64,000 bases of DNA from Polytrichum commune (taxonomy: Eukaryota; Streptophyta; Polytrichopsida; Polytrichales; Polytrichaceae), in contig OX485803.1 of assembly GCA_950295325.1 (NCBI GenBank), positions 66,789,554 through 66,853,553 of the forward strand, given 5' to 3'. Below the pieces are notes generated by a model. That model saw only the letters and a program-made list of their open reading frames with translations. It did no database searches and had not been told where the DNA came from. Shown here piece by piece: positions 35,399 through 47,432 of this stretch. Positions within the stretch are counted from its first letter, which is position 1; every line of letters starts with the position of its first letter. Position numbers and translations under genes: made by a program.

Positions 35399-35936
35399 AT
35401 GGAGCTGATCTTGAGGCCCAACATCTCTCTATACCGTGAGAGTCAACGGAAGAGGAACAAGACTCCGTACAACAAATACCCTAAAGGCGCGGTCTTGGAC
35501 CTTTTCAATGAAGACGAGGATGAGGTTAAGATGTACAATGCCATCTCTGCCTTGCCTCCTGAGCCTGGCAAGGTGAAAAAGAGCCAACGTCCATGTCCGA
35601 ATTGGACATGAATTGAAGATGGAGAAGAGAATGAAGGAAGAGCTTGACCACGGGCTCCAGGAGGCCAACAAGTTGCACGCCAAGAAGATGCATGCCATCC
35701 AAGTTAAGATGGAGCAAGCTAGGTTGGAGCCGCCTTCATCTAGTAGCCATGCAATGTATATACCAAAGCATGCCTATCCAACCCCCGTGTTGAACGTCCC
35801 ACCCTCTCCCCAGGTTGCCGCCACTCTAGAGCCCTCCTCTCGACTAACCTCTACCGGCAACCTAGACTCACGGGCGCGCGTCCAAAACTCTCCAGAGCTC
35901 CCCTCCCTTCATAGTGCATGGGCCACACCCCCTTAG
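35399..35936 (+). pseudogene. Transposon-like ORF remnant, basic and coiled-coil segments
   Basis: Two overlapping frames. 35399-35611 encodes 70 residues with ESQRKRNKTPYNKYPKG and LFNEDEDEVKMYNAIS. 35613-35936 encodes 107 residues beginning with a charged helix (KRMKEELDHGLQEANKLHAK) and ending in a Ser/Pro-rich tail. GC is higher than in the flanks, suggesting former coding DNA. I recognise no family. Its place between two palindrome clusters suggests the interior of a large element. Confidence 0.4.
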
Positions 35937-35972
35937 AGTGCCACAGAGGAGGACGCCTCTAATTTCACAATT

Positions 35973-36287
35973 TTGAGGGGGGATGTAAATAGGGCGGGCA
36001 AAGACATTGCGCGACACACCGACAATGTGGAGGAGCCACATGAGAGCCCGACACGTGAGACAATAGGTGACGATGAGATAGTTGTCAATCAAGACAACGC
36101 CTCCATCGGCAATGAAGATGTACATATGCGGGGGAGCCACGACGTCACAGAGGTGGAGCAACCTTACGTAGATCTATACCCAAGCCTCTCTAGCAGCTCA
36201 AGACACCTTGATGGTGGACACAAATGGTCTTTACAATATCACGGATGCGCGTCTAGAACCTGTGCCCATGGTGACGAATCATGGTGA
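35973..36287 (+). pseudogene. Acidic ORF remnant of unknown family
   Basis: 104-codon frame, acidic and low in hydrophobics (DNVEEPHESPT, DDEIVVNQDNASIG). It probably continues the decayed gene at 35399-35936 after a stop. No domain recognised. Confidence 0.3.
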
Positions 36288-36839
36288 AGGAGGCACTACT
36301 GGCCTGGACCTCGCCGTTGAAGAGGTAATCAACCTATGAACATGCCTCCCACGTTGCGGATGCGCGTCCGTATGTACCATGTTTGCCACCTTCGTGGCGG
36401 TGCATGTTTTTGAGTTCAACTCTAGCCTTCCCCCCACAAATGGAGGCAATTTTTCTAGCATAGATTCCATTAACTTCTGGAAAGAAAGCGCTAGATTTTT
36501 GGGCTCATTGATAGATGTTCTTTGAAAAATGTATATCACCTATTACATTAATAAATCTTTTTGAACAAGATAGTTTGGATTATTTTGGCCTTCTATTTCT
36601 TTGTTGAATTTATTTATGTTTGTCAATTAGTTTTCGTAAGTAGTATCATTCACCTAGATAGAATGATTCATCACAGGGTCCGTCGGAGATAGCTTGCAAC
36701 CCTCTGGAAGACCAAGTTGGCCATTCATAATATCTTACCTCAATGGGGTGCTTTGCCATTCCAAGCATATCCCACAAAGTGCGTTCAAGGGGCCCTTCCG
36801 TAGTCCACAAGACATGGATTAAGGCGGACAATTCGATAC

Positions 36840-37390
36840 CTTCATTAACAAAAAGGCCGTCTAGGCCCGACCCAGCTACGTGAGTCCTTCGTGAGGTCCT
36901 CGGCTTGGCCCATGTGCTCATGGACAACATGGAGGTCATCGCCAATTTTATTTTCCAATAATTTACAATGCCCTGCTTGCTTCTCGGTCAAGAATACTGC
37001 GATGAGCTTCATGACCGTAGTGGCAAGATTGTACCCAAGGTCGCAGGAGGTGGTGGGCCGCAATTCCTAAAGGTCCTCAAGAAGAACCTTTGGGTGGGTG
37101 TTCCTGTGTTGGAGGAAGTGCCCCACGGTTGTTTGCCCTCCCCAGAGAACGCTCTCCTCGTCGATGACAACCCTCAAAGAGTCTCCTCAACCCTCCGGGC
37201 ACCGTCACCTTCTCGGATCATTGGAAATGCAATAGAAATGACACCTTCCTAGAGAATGAGCTAGGTCTCTACATTAGGAGGCTTGCCTGTCACCCCGGAA
37301 GTGTCCCGGATTTTGTCCTCTCCAACCCCATTGGCAATAGGCCTCTCGGTCCACGAGATGAAGTATTTAGGAAGTTGTATGGGAATGCTA
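36840..37390 (+). pseudogene. FCP1/NLI-type HAD phosphatase fragment, decayed
   Basis: The plus strand reads VLMDNMEVIANFI, then a TAA, then LLLGQEYCDELHDRSG, FLKVLKKNLW, ENALLVDDNPQRV and, after a frameshift near 37215, DTFLENELGLYIRRL and PDFVLSNPIGNRPLGP. The LL(V/I)DDxP motif followed by a D-x-FL..L..YL..L stretch matches the C-terminal half of plant FCP1-homology (NLI-interacting) phosphatases. The N-terminal catalytic DxDxT motif is not found. A stop and a frameshift make it non-functional. It may be a host fragment captured by the surrounding element, or part of an element family that routinely carries this domain. Confidence 0.45.
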
Positions 37391-38037
37391 AATTCCATAA
37401 GTTAAATTGAAAACTTTGAACATTTTTTTATTTGTACTTGGATCCTCCATGTTTATATCAAACCATTCCCCCATTTTTTTTGTAATGTATTTTTGTGTCT
37501 TAGTTGCCTCACCAAGCGTCCCAAAGTGTCGTCAATGGCCCGTCCGCATCTCCATTGGGCCCTGGCTCCCCTTCCCTTGGTATGAGCGATGTTGCAATGC
37601 CTTCACTATTCCATTTTTTGGATGTCGAGCTACCTCTGTTGTTGATTACTCCGAAGACTCTAGGTTTGAAGACGGAGTTGTGGATTGCTCTCCTACAAAG
37701 GTAGCAAAACTCAACTACCCTCCATCTCCCCTCCGCAACAAGAAACACGTTCGTATTATTGACATTAATGCGTCACCATCCAAATATTTCATCCCCAAGG
37801 GCCCACGGTCGACTAGAAGCCTTTGCATGGATGAACCCTGGATTGATGTCCCAACCTTTACGAACGTCCCTATCATGCTTGTATCTACCCTCATCGATGT
37901 CCCCGAAGCTCAAACAAACACCCCCAAGGCCAAGGTGCCCAACTCTTGGCCTTCTCAAGTTTTTCCTTGACAATGTTGGTTTCCATGTATTAATGCATTT
38001 GTGTTTTTTGGGTTTTTCGGACTTGCATCCATAACTT

Positions 38038-38448
38038 GTGCCCACTTATACAAACCCACTTCATCATATACATTTGTGGTCGTTGTTTCAAACCCTACCG
38101 TACTCGAATGTGGGCCGTCCATCCTCGATTTTTTCATTGGATAGGCGAACCATGAAGACCGATTCTTGCGAGTCCGATCGTTGTTTGGCCCTTCGGAGGA
38201 GTGCAAGACATTCAGTTTCACAAACGCCTTCATATTCCACTCACAATACCACATCCCACAATTTGGTAGCGCGTCGGCAAATATGGACGAACGGCACATA
38301 TTCCGGACCAGTAAACAAACAAGGTTACAGCCTTGGGTCCAAGATCTTTAGAGCCATGGAGGGCATTAAAGCAAAAGAAAAAGAAACGGCCACAAAGGCT
38401 ATCGCAAAAATAAAAGTAGTGCGTCGTATTGACGATCCAAACGTGTAG
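38038..38448 (+). CDS. Hypothetical 136-residue basic protein, probably transposon-derived
   Basis: Longest open frame in the 35.4-38.5 kb block. It has ALRRSARHSVS in the middle and a lysine-rich end (GIKAKEKETATKAIAKIKVVRR). No domain recognised. It follows the FCP1-like fragment on the same strand and precedes the right palindrome cluster, so it may be the 3' end of the same dead element. Confidence 0.3.
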   Translation: MPTYTNPLHHIHLWSLFQTLPYSNVGRPSSIFSLDRRTMKTDSCESDRCLALRRSARHSVSQTPSYSTHNTTSHNLVARRQIWTNGTYSGPVNKQGYSLGSKIFRAMEGIKAKEKETATKAIAKIKVVRRIDDPNV

Positions 38449-38778
38449 GTTATATTAATATACATTTAGTTTTCAAATGTATTGGCTAGTGATCGATTAT
38501 ATTTCAAGGACTTTGGCCTAATATTACATATTTCACTTGTATTTTGTATTTCAATCCTATTCAATAAATATGATACCAATTTTGTATACGCAAATGTTTT
38601 CATGTATCCCATTTTCTTATTTCCGTGTGTGTAGTTTCATGCATTTGAATCTCATAACTATATCCAATATTGGGAACATAGCATATTCATAGTGTTTTCC
38701 TTCCTACAAATGTGAAAGCCATGTTCTTAAATAGTCTCAAAGTCATCAAAAAGTCTTTGATTACTGAATATTGTGTTA

Positions 38779-39019
38779 TTTACAAACGTGCATTCGTAAA
38801 AATGTCTAATGTACATTTACACATGGCACATTACATTTTGTATTTATGGACGGTCGTTCATAAATATGCTACCAAAATCTAGTGTAACAATTCAATGTGG
38901 ATATACTTCATGTTGTGCAAAACATTTCCACACAAAGAACATACTACACCCATGCCTACAACGCTCGCAATAGTGCATGCCACACGGTATTGTTATTTAC
39001 AAAGGAAACGTTCGTAAAA
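38779..39019. repeat. Right cluster of short palindromes
   Basis: Same palindrome family as at 33250-34710: 38779-38800 (TTTACAAACG / CATTCGTAAA), 38841-38866 (about 12-bp arms with one mismatch, 2-bp loop) and 38997-39018 (imperfect). Together the two clusters bracket the ORF block at 35399-38448. Confidence 0.7.
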
Positions 39020-42000
39020 ACAAATCTAAATGTGTTTGTTATTTTGAAGATGGCGAGAACAAGCAGAAGCACAATCAATTGTTTGCAATGCTTATAATGC
39101 GTTTGCTAGATACCATTTAGGACATAAATGGCAATGACACCTATCTTCCCAAAGAGGACTTCATGGAGGAGTATAGGACACTAGTGCGTGTATTTCCAAT
39201 ATATTTCCTTACTCACCGCTCACAAGTTACTACTCACATGGTAGCACTCCCTATAACCAAATATAGTGTTTTGGATGACAATTTTGATAGCCATGGGTAG
39301 GCTCTTTGACACCATTGAATTTTTTTGATTATATACTCTACCATGCATTCACATATAAATAACTTGATCCAACATTGGTAAATCATGATGACCTCTAAAG
39401 CACATGGGTGCAAGCATGGTAACGTGGACCAAAATATTGGTCCGGTATACTAAAACCATAGTTTTTTGGTCAAAGGCCTATAAGTAGTAGCAAAGTGTTG
39501 TTTAAATTGGATTTTTTTTCATGACGACTTCTAATGTTGTGTTAAATACTCAAATATAGAATATCAGGTTGAGATCTTCAATACGTTGTCATTCAAAATG
39601 ATGCTCAAAAGCAAATGGTTGAGTATAGTTTCGAACATAGATTTCATGACCTTAACTATTTTGAAGTTTGAATTTCCTTCCATATTCCTTGAATCTATTG
39701 TCTACTTGAGGGCATCATCACAAAACCTTGTAGAAAACCAATTATTTAATGTAATTCTATCGTATTTTAAACAAATTTTAGACAATCATTTGATCAATAT
39801 CACCTACTAGCACACCACTTGCGCCGTCTTCTAAAATATGTAGACTTTTCTTGGAATTGTTTTGTCATCATAATTTGCTTGGCTTAGTAGATCAATATGT
39901 TTTTAAAATGTCTATGATTTTTTCTTCACAAATTTCAAAGTTTGTGTATAGTTTTGAAACACTTTCACCGAACACTAGGCAGGATCATGAGGTGTCCACT
40001 TTACCGTGCTTGCACCCACATGTGCAATGCTTTACTACCGACATATGAGTCCTAGGCAATCATCTTAGATTGTGAGAAGAAAAAATGAAAATCTACTACT
40101 GTGATAAATTTGCATATTTTCTGGTATGTAGAACAAGTTTTAGTGATGCAGGTCAATTACCCATGACTCAAAGAATGTCACTACTCACTGCAGCGTCCTA
40201 TGTCATATTCCCGGTTGACTGTAGTAACAGTAACAAAACAAGGTGTGCTGGAGGAGTTGCCTTGTCGTCACCACAACTGGTGAATGATGGAAGCTGACAA
40301 GAGTCAGGTACATGGGAAGCTTAAAAGCTGATATTATCCCCTCACATCACTCAGTGGTTAGCCCTCACAACTTAAAGATTCTGTTGATTTAGATTAATGT
40401 TGCTCAAGGGAGTTTTCAATGTGTTAACATTTAACCCCTAAACGCTCAAGCCTTCACCTTCCAATTTTGGGCACTTCCAAAATCAATGCTGAATTTTTTT
40501 TGTCATGTAGCAAAATAGAGTATGTTTTCTTGAAATTCAACCATATGGATGCAAACTAGATTACCATGTATTCTTGTTGTGAAAATTTGAAGTCAAATCG
40601 GACCACATTTGCTAGGTTAGCTTGACATATGAACATGGTCTTCATCCGGAGGGCAACTAGAGAAAACTTTAATTTTTTTGATCCATGACCATTTCGGTCA
40701 TGCCACAAATTTTAGAAGTTTTGGAAACCTTGCGATGATATGTTATATGGATAACAAATGAGCTACTCCCAGAAATTTGGGTTTCTTCAAAAATTTAGAT
40801 GAAGTCCATTACCCTCAAAGTTAGAGGGCCACATAAGGTAATATTTGGGAGATTCCCCCTTTTCACGGGGCAAGCAAAATGTGCACTAAATATTTTCCAA
40901 ATCCATCTGAATAAGTTGTCCACAATTGTTACCTTGTCTTAAGGAAAAAAACATTACCCAAATTGGGCATCATATGTGAAAAATATCAGCTCCTAAATGT
41001 GGCTCCTAAATTTGGCTCTTACATTTGGGCAACTCATGAGACCACCTCCCAAAACAAGCATTCTAACCTAATAAAAATTTATACACACTTGAAGTAAGAG
41101 GCTTTTAAATGTTATTTTGGCCCATATAAGCACCACCCTACACCGGTAGATACCTTCCATCCCACTAGATTGCCACCTACTCAGTCGCAAACCCCATCTG
41201 AATATTAGGTGGTGACCCATTTCAGGTTGCATGAGCGCTTAAGGGTTGAACACAGAAGAATGTCGGTTGAAGGGGACTTAGTTTGCAAAGAAATTTTGAT
41301 CGCACAAGCATAGGGAGGGTTATCAAGTTACAAGTTATAAGTTGGATAGATTTGATGACAATTCATGATTGCTGTTACATACAGATCCAAGTCTTTATCC
41401 ATTTCTCGAGAGGTGGTTAGATTGATAGTATGTGACAAAGGCCATGTGTTGACATGACTTGGATTTTTGCAGTGGTAGTGCATTGTAAATTGCAGAGTCA
41501 TTATTCTTAACACTATATTAGGTAATTTGAGACTTTGGGCATTTTGAGACATTTACATATATAAGAACATAGGAAAAGTTACATTAATATTAGGGAATGT
41601 GTGAAACTCAAGCATGCGAACATTTAAGAGTGGCGATATTCATCAATACACAACCCAAATAAGAACCAGAATTAAGATGATTTCGTAAGACAACCCAAAC
41701 ATGAGACAATATTGGAGGAGACATGACATATTCATATTACGGGAAATAACTAAAATACAAAGTCTAGTCAAAGAAACTAAGTAGCAAACAAGCACCACAT
41801 AACCATTATTGGACGGTCCAACCTAAACTAAGCCTACTTATGTACAATTTCTATGCTAAAGTTGGCATTTTTGGCTTTGGCCCTTTTTTTCTTTTTCTTT
41901 TTTGTTTCTTGCATCGCCTTCATGTTCTAGAAAATCTTTGCTCCATGGCTATAGCCAAGGTTGGGACACGGTCCTACAATGATACATTTACAAGGCTGAC

Positions 42001-42430
42001 AAGAACCCAAATTATAGAAGGATGAATCTAAATGGGATGTCATTTGGGAAGAAGATTGCCTCGCACTTCTTCGCAAGGCATAGAAATGCTCTGAGTCAAT
42101 GGATAAGGCGCCTTTGGAATGGGTTGGTTTTGAAAATTTGGATGCAACCTACAAACTAATGGAATGAAGGGGGTTAGTTTGAGGAAGAAGACTGAAATCT
42201 ATGTTGAACAAAGGGATCGAAAGAATGCAAGAAGGAAAATGCAACTTGGCAGAGGCTATAGCGTACCTTGGGACATGGGACAACCAGGGAAAAATCAACA
42301 TAGGTGGGCAACGCATCACAAAAAGGATTAGGCACATATGGTGTCAGTCAAATGTCTATATGAAGCCATCAATGAGGTGCCATGTCGCCTCCATACCGAG
42401 AAGAGGAGTCCCGGTCATAATCGCGCGCAA
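39020..42430. other. Spacer without recognisable genes
   Basis: AT-rich, with frames under 85 codons and no domain. A short piece near 40030-40065 (ACATATGAGTCCTAGGCA) is shared with laccase intron 3 of both units (12242 and 56735), pointing to an old dispersed repeat. Nothing else stands out. Confidence 0.4.
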
Positions 42431-42769
42431 GCTTGACGCCCTTGAGTAGTGACGGGGACGGCGAGGGATGGAATATTTGCTTGGGTAGGGGATTAGCGTG
42501 GGTCTCTTTCTTTCTTACTTTATCTCTCTCCCTACCATATAGGTAAAGGCACAAAATTCCTAGAATGCTAGCAAACTAAATATTGAATAAAGAAGTTTGT
42601 AAACCCTATTAATGTTGAATAAAGGGGTTTTAACCTTGTTGGATCATTGTTGCACGGATTCGTGCTTGTTGGAGTGAACTGTATACGGATGTGTGACTAC
42701 TGGAGTGAAGGCTGCACTTAGTTGCAATTTCATGTTGTATTGTTGTTGGTTGCATAAGTTTGTGTTTGT

Positions 42770-42985
42770 ATAAGTTTGAATTTGCACGAGTTTTCATTTG
42801 TATAAATTCTGGTTGCATAAGCTCTTGGTTGCCCTAATTGCTATTTCATTAGCTTTTATTGCATAAATTGTTGGTTACATTAGCTCCTGGTTGCATAAGC
42901 TATTGGTTATATTAGATGTGGTTGCATTAGTTTTTTATTATATTAGCTCTAGTTGCATTAGCATTGGTTGCATTGTTGGTTGTTG
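42770..42985. repeat. Degenerate TTGCATTAGCTC-type tandem repeat
   Basis: Variants of GGTTGCATTAGCTCTT and GGTTGCATAAGCTATT recur about ten times at roughly 17-25 bp spacing. The length is irregular, so it is an old, eroded minisatellite. Confidence 0.65.
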
Positions 42986-43399
42986 AGGGTTTTGCTGCAT
43001 TTGAGGCTTACATGCATAAAGTAAAGGTAGAGTTAGATTTAGTAATTAGAGTTAAAATTAGTGATTAGTAAAGTTAGATATAAAGTTATAGAGTAAAGCT
43101 CTAGCTTTACTCTAGATTGGATTGTTGGCTTGGAGGGTGGCAAAATGTCAACCATCCAAATACTATTCCTCGAAAGAGTGGCTTAACTCTCAATCTTCAC
43201 ACCACACAGCCAACCCAAACGAGGGTGGCTGGTGTGGAATTTGGTAGAAGCTAGGTAAATTTAGGTAGTATGAAGAACGGATCCATGAGGGATGAAATAA
43301 TGAATGTAGGATGAACTTAGGTGGTTTAGATAGATGAGTGTAATACACATATGAATGTATTACATAGATGAACGGGATGTATAGATGAATGTGATACAT

Positions 43400-44600
43400 G
43401 AATAAATGTGTAGAACCAATTTTTTGGCCATTGCCTGTCCGAATAAGGCTATTAGCCAATTTTGATGATTTTCATCTGGCGATCGGCGGTTGGACTTCAT
43501 TTGGAGTCGATGAAGGGGGCGATTGCCGTTCAGAAGCGGTTGCTACAGCTAACCGACTCGTCACCTCCCTCAACGATAAGGAGGAGCCGGCCATCGTCAA
43601 ACGTAGGCTATTTGCACACAATAAAGATCTTACCTAGTCTCAATCAGTTTTAGCAATAGACATAGGAAGTCTGAAGCTCAGTGATTGAGTTCGGCTATAG
43701 GCAGACCAAACGAAAAGCTTGAAGTCGTAGGGTTAGGAGAAGAAGAGCCGTAGGAATCGGACTCTGGAATAGGCAATTGACATTGTGCTAATGAGCAAGT
43801 TATAAGTAAAGTTATGTTGTGTAACTGTTTGTCGAGAGTAGGCACAAATTGTTTGAAGAAAGCTATTACATTTGCATGTGAGTAACGTCAATGAGTGTGG
43901 AACTGAACAAGTAGTCTGGCGCAGCATTGTAATGTCGAGATCATGCAAGTAGGCTGATAGGAAGTGGCATTGTAGTGAATCAAAATTGATTAAGTGTGAG
44001 TGGACATAAAGGAAGCAAGAAAGGCTACTGGCCGAAGAACGCTCAGTCGTAAGGGAGAAGTCGAAGAGGCCGAGTGGCCAAGATGTGTCTGAGAGTAACG
44101 ACAAGATGAAGCCAGAAGGTGGCAAGGCAACTGGTCTAAGAAAGGACTTGACGGATGAGAACAGAATGTCATAAAGAAGGCAGATTATGAGAGAGCTCAA
44201 TGAGGAGCAAGATAGGCAATGAGCTTACACTGAGGCTGTTAGCCGAAAGCAATGAGTGCAGGCAATTGGCCAAGTAATGAAAGAAGATAGCCATAGTCTT
44301 GAGAGAGGGTTGAGAGAACCCTCAGTGAGCTCAGTAGCCAGCCGAGAGGGCGATAACCTTTACAGAGAGGCTGACAGAGAGTAAAGAGAGGGTTTATCGC
44401 CTAGGCAAGTGTTGTTACTTTACTGGCCATTAGCCAAGAGAGCAAAGAGAGGTTCAAAAGGAGAGTTGGGCTAATAGCCAACGTTGGACATGGAAGGACT
44501 AGAGGGAGACTATAGGCTGTCAAGACATTACCTTCCCGAGAAGGGGAGATTATCTTATTGGAGTAAGACTTTACCATCCACATGACATTATAATTAGTTC
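43400..44600. repeat. Purine-rich tract with recurring GGCNATTAGCCRA boxes
   Basis: Boxes such as GGCTATTAGCCAA (43447), GGCTGTTAGCCGA (44231), GGCAATTGGCCAA (44260), GGCCATTAGCCAA (44424) and GGGCTAATAGCCAA (44467) recur in an A/G-rich strand. No gene is supported; the minus-strand frame at 43733-44200 is low in typical plant codon bias and shows no domain. Confidence 0.5.
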
Positions 44601-47432
44601 AAAACAAACTAAAGCCTTAAGGAAAGAATATAGCCTAGCTGTTGATGTATGGAATTTCATATTAACAAGTGGATGATTGCTTGAGATGAGTCACCAGGTG
44701 ATTGAAGACAAAGGTGGTGACTTGAGATATGCGAATACATGTATGATGATTGTAAGTTGAATTAAGAGGGAATTAAAAATGTTGAATTACCGCAATTGTG
44801 ATTTATGTTGATCAAAGACTATGCGGTTACCAAAAGACATTACCCCGGACTTCGGTCCTGACAAATTGCCAAGAACAACTTGCCAAGCTTTTGAGCTTCA
44901 CAACTGAAATAGGTCAAGACATAGAGTGATAGAAAATTCCTTGAAGATAGGACGGAATCACCCACGACTGAGGAAGCACAAAGGAACCATAAGAGTGGAG
45001 AGTAAGCGGAATTAAGAAGGAATGAAGAAAGAAAGGCCCTAAGATGTTATTGTGATCCTTAATCCAATGTGACATTAACCCTTATAAACACTATCTCAGT
45101 CTTCCTGGAGACATAGTTCCCTGGGTTTTGTTGTTTTGAGCCATACCCAAAAACTTATTACAAAATGTGACGCATACATGAAGGTGACACATTAAGAGGA
45201 TTGTATGAGAAAGAAGATCAAAGTTTGGAGGCACTAGAATACTCCACCCAAATGGCCAATCTTGTGGGTTGTTATTTCGGTTGGAGGAGCAATTGTCAGC
45301 ACATGTGGTTTATAGAACTTTATTTCTTTGTATTGGTATTCAGAAACATAATTGTAATTGATATGGAATCCACACTCAATAATGGGTCTTTGGATTGTTC
45401 TTACATGGATGATTTCTTATGACCATAGTGATGGCAAGTTTGTCCATTCTATTTTAGATTTGTATTTGGCAGATTTAAACCATAACATTGGATCATTTGC
45501 AAAAATATATATGCTTGAATTCATTGCCAGAATCCTTTAATGAGCTTATAATGGAAAAAAATTACTCCTAACTATACATTTCCAACTAGACAACTACGCC
45601 AAAGACAATAAGATGACGTAAGATTCAAAGGTTATCTCTAGAAGATCCGAAGTGAAAAAATGCCAAGATAATTGAACAGATGGAGGCAAGTTGATTTCAC
45701 TAGTAGTTGATTAAATCTAATATTTTTAGTCAGTAGAATTTGTCTCAATGATGTAGGATTCCATGTGATACGTATTTTTTGACATTACAAAGTCAATAAT
45801 AGAAGAAGAATTATTGGATGAAAGATGACAAAACTAAAACTTCAGAATAAATATCCAAAGCAAAAAACACTAAAAATTTGTACACTAAGTCAACTGGATA
45901 GACAATGAGGTGCAGAACAAAGAAAATGCTCACTCCCAATGCCTGAGGCGAAACCTTTAAAATGAAAGCTCAACTTTCTCTTCAATCATCTTTCATTTTT
46001 TATGTTCACTCCCTAAAGTTAGAACTTTCCCTCTAACAACTTCATCTCACATCCGGCCAACGCTCAAACTTGACCAAATGATTGAGTTATATTTATTGGA
46101 GTATACTAATATTGAATGTTAGCTAATTTAATACTTCTAGATATAAATTGTGCAAAAACTTAGAGTAATAGTCTAGTACTATAAGAGATGATAGTGTGAT
46201 CTCTATATCTTAAATAAAAGTTTGTTTAGTTTTGTTGATTCTTGCCCTTTCAAATTAATTTATCTTGATAACTATCTTTTTTAGTTGTTAAATAATAATT
46301 GGTTATACAAGGAATTTGAATAATGAAAGATCTTGAGTTAGTAAAAAAATTATAGACAATCTTGAATTGATATTGAATATTTTGAAGCCCGTGGTCCGTT
46401 AAGAATAACTAACTTCAGAGGCTTATCAAGGCTTGTGACAACATTTGTTTTTGTGACATTTATACCAATGGATAATTCTTGAAGTATTCTTTATAGCCCA
46501 AATTTTTTTGTTGTAGGAATTTAAAATTTTGTTTAGAAATTATAGGTGTTTTTGTGAGATATCCTTCCATTTGAAGCAACTGACTTTAGAACCTCACCAT
46601 GGATTCTATGGGCATCGATTTCTACAAATCTTATGTCTATAGGTAGGTCTTAAATTTTTTCTTTCTATTCTAAGTAGCTTCATTTCATTCTAAAATTTTG
46701 AGATGGAGTTACAAGAGTTTGTGTGAGGCAAGTCCAACATGTTAGTTTTTTTTTCAATAAAATCTTCTACTACTTATAAATAATCAATTGGACTTTATAC
46801 CACACTAGGATGCATTGTAGTAACTAGAATATATTAGAAAGATCAAATTTATATTTTGTACGTGAAATAAGGTTCAATTGGACTTTGAGGCATTCTGTAC
46901 AAGTAATTAGATTCATTTCACTCACAAATACTTCTGAACCTTAATATAGTTAGATGTGACTCAAAAATACGTAAAATTCTACCTTTGGCTTGGATGTCCA
47001 AATGGTACAAACTTTACCTCACATGCGACAAGCAAATGGACTTTGAGATCCTTGGATTTTACGACCATGATTGAAAAGTAGTATTAGTTTTCACTTGTTT
47101 GAAGTACAACTCTAGGATGTTCAAATGCAATAATTTGTCTTATATACTGGTTAGTTTTCACTCAAATTTTTATTTTTGATATTTGACATTTGTGGAGTAA
47201 TTTGTGGGTGTTATCAAAATTTTTTTTAAAACAATTCTATCTAGAATATAGATTTTTTGTGAAAAAAATTCTTTGATGAACTAGGTTGATCAATTTCCAC
47301 ATCCCAGACTATTGTCTTGGAGAAATGTTGGGAGAAATAAAATTGAAGAAAACAAAAATTATAAATATCTAAGATTTTGGTGCTGAGCACAATTTAGTGA
47401 ACATCAATAGTCAGAGTGATTTTTTTAATAAT
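44600..47432. other. AT-rich spacer before unit 2
   Basis: No frame over 75 codons and no domain. Homology to unit 1 starts abruptly at 47433. Confidence 0.4.

Noticed and set aside
42201-42449. 82-codon frame in the spacer
   Set aside because: No domain, no conserved copy in the window and no coding-like composition.
43733-44200. 155-codon minus-strand frame
   Set aside because: It is the complement of a purine-rich strand, which lacks stop codons on the other side; composition explains the open frame.
45201-45540. Pair of short frames before unit 2
   Set aside because: Short, overlapping and without domain or homology; expected by chance in AT-rich DNA of this length.
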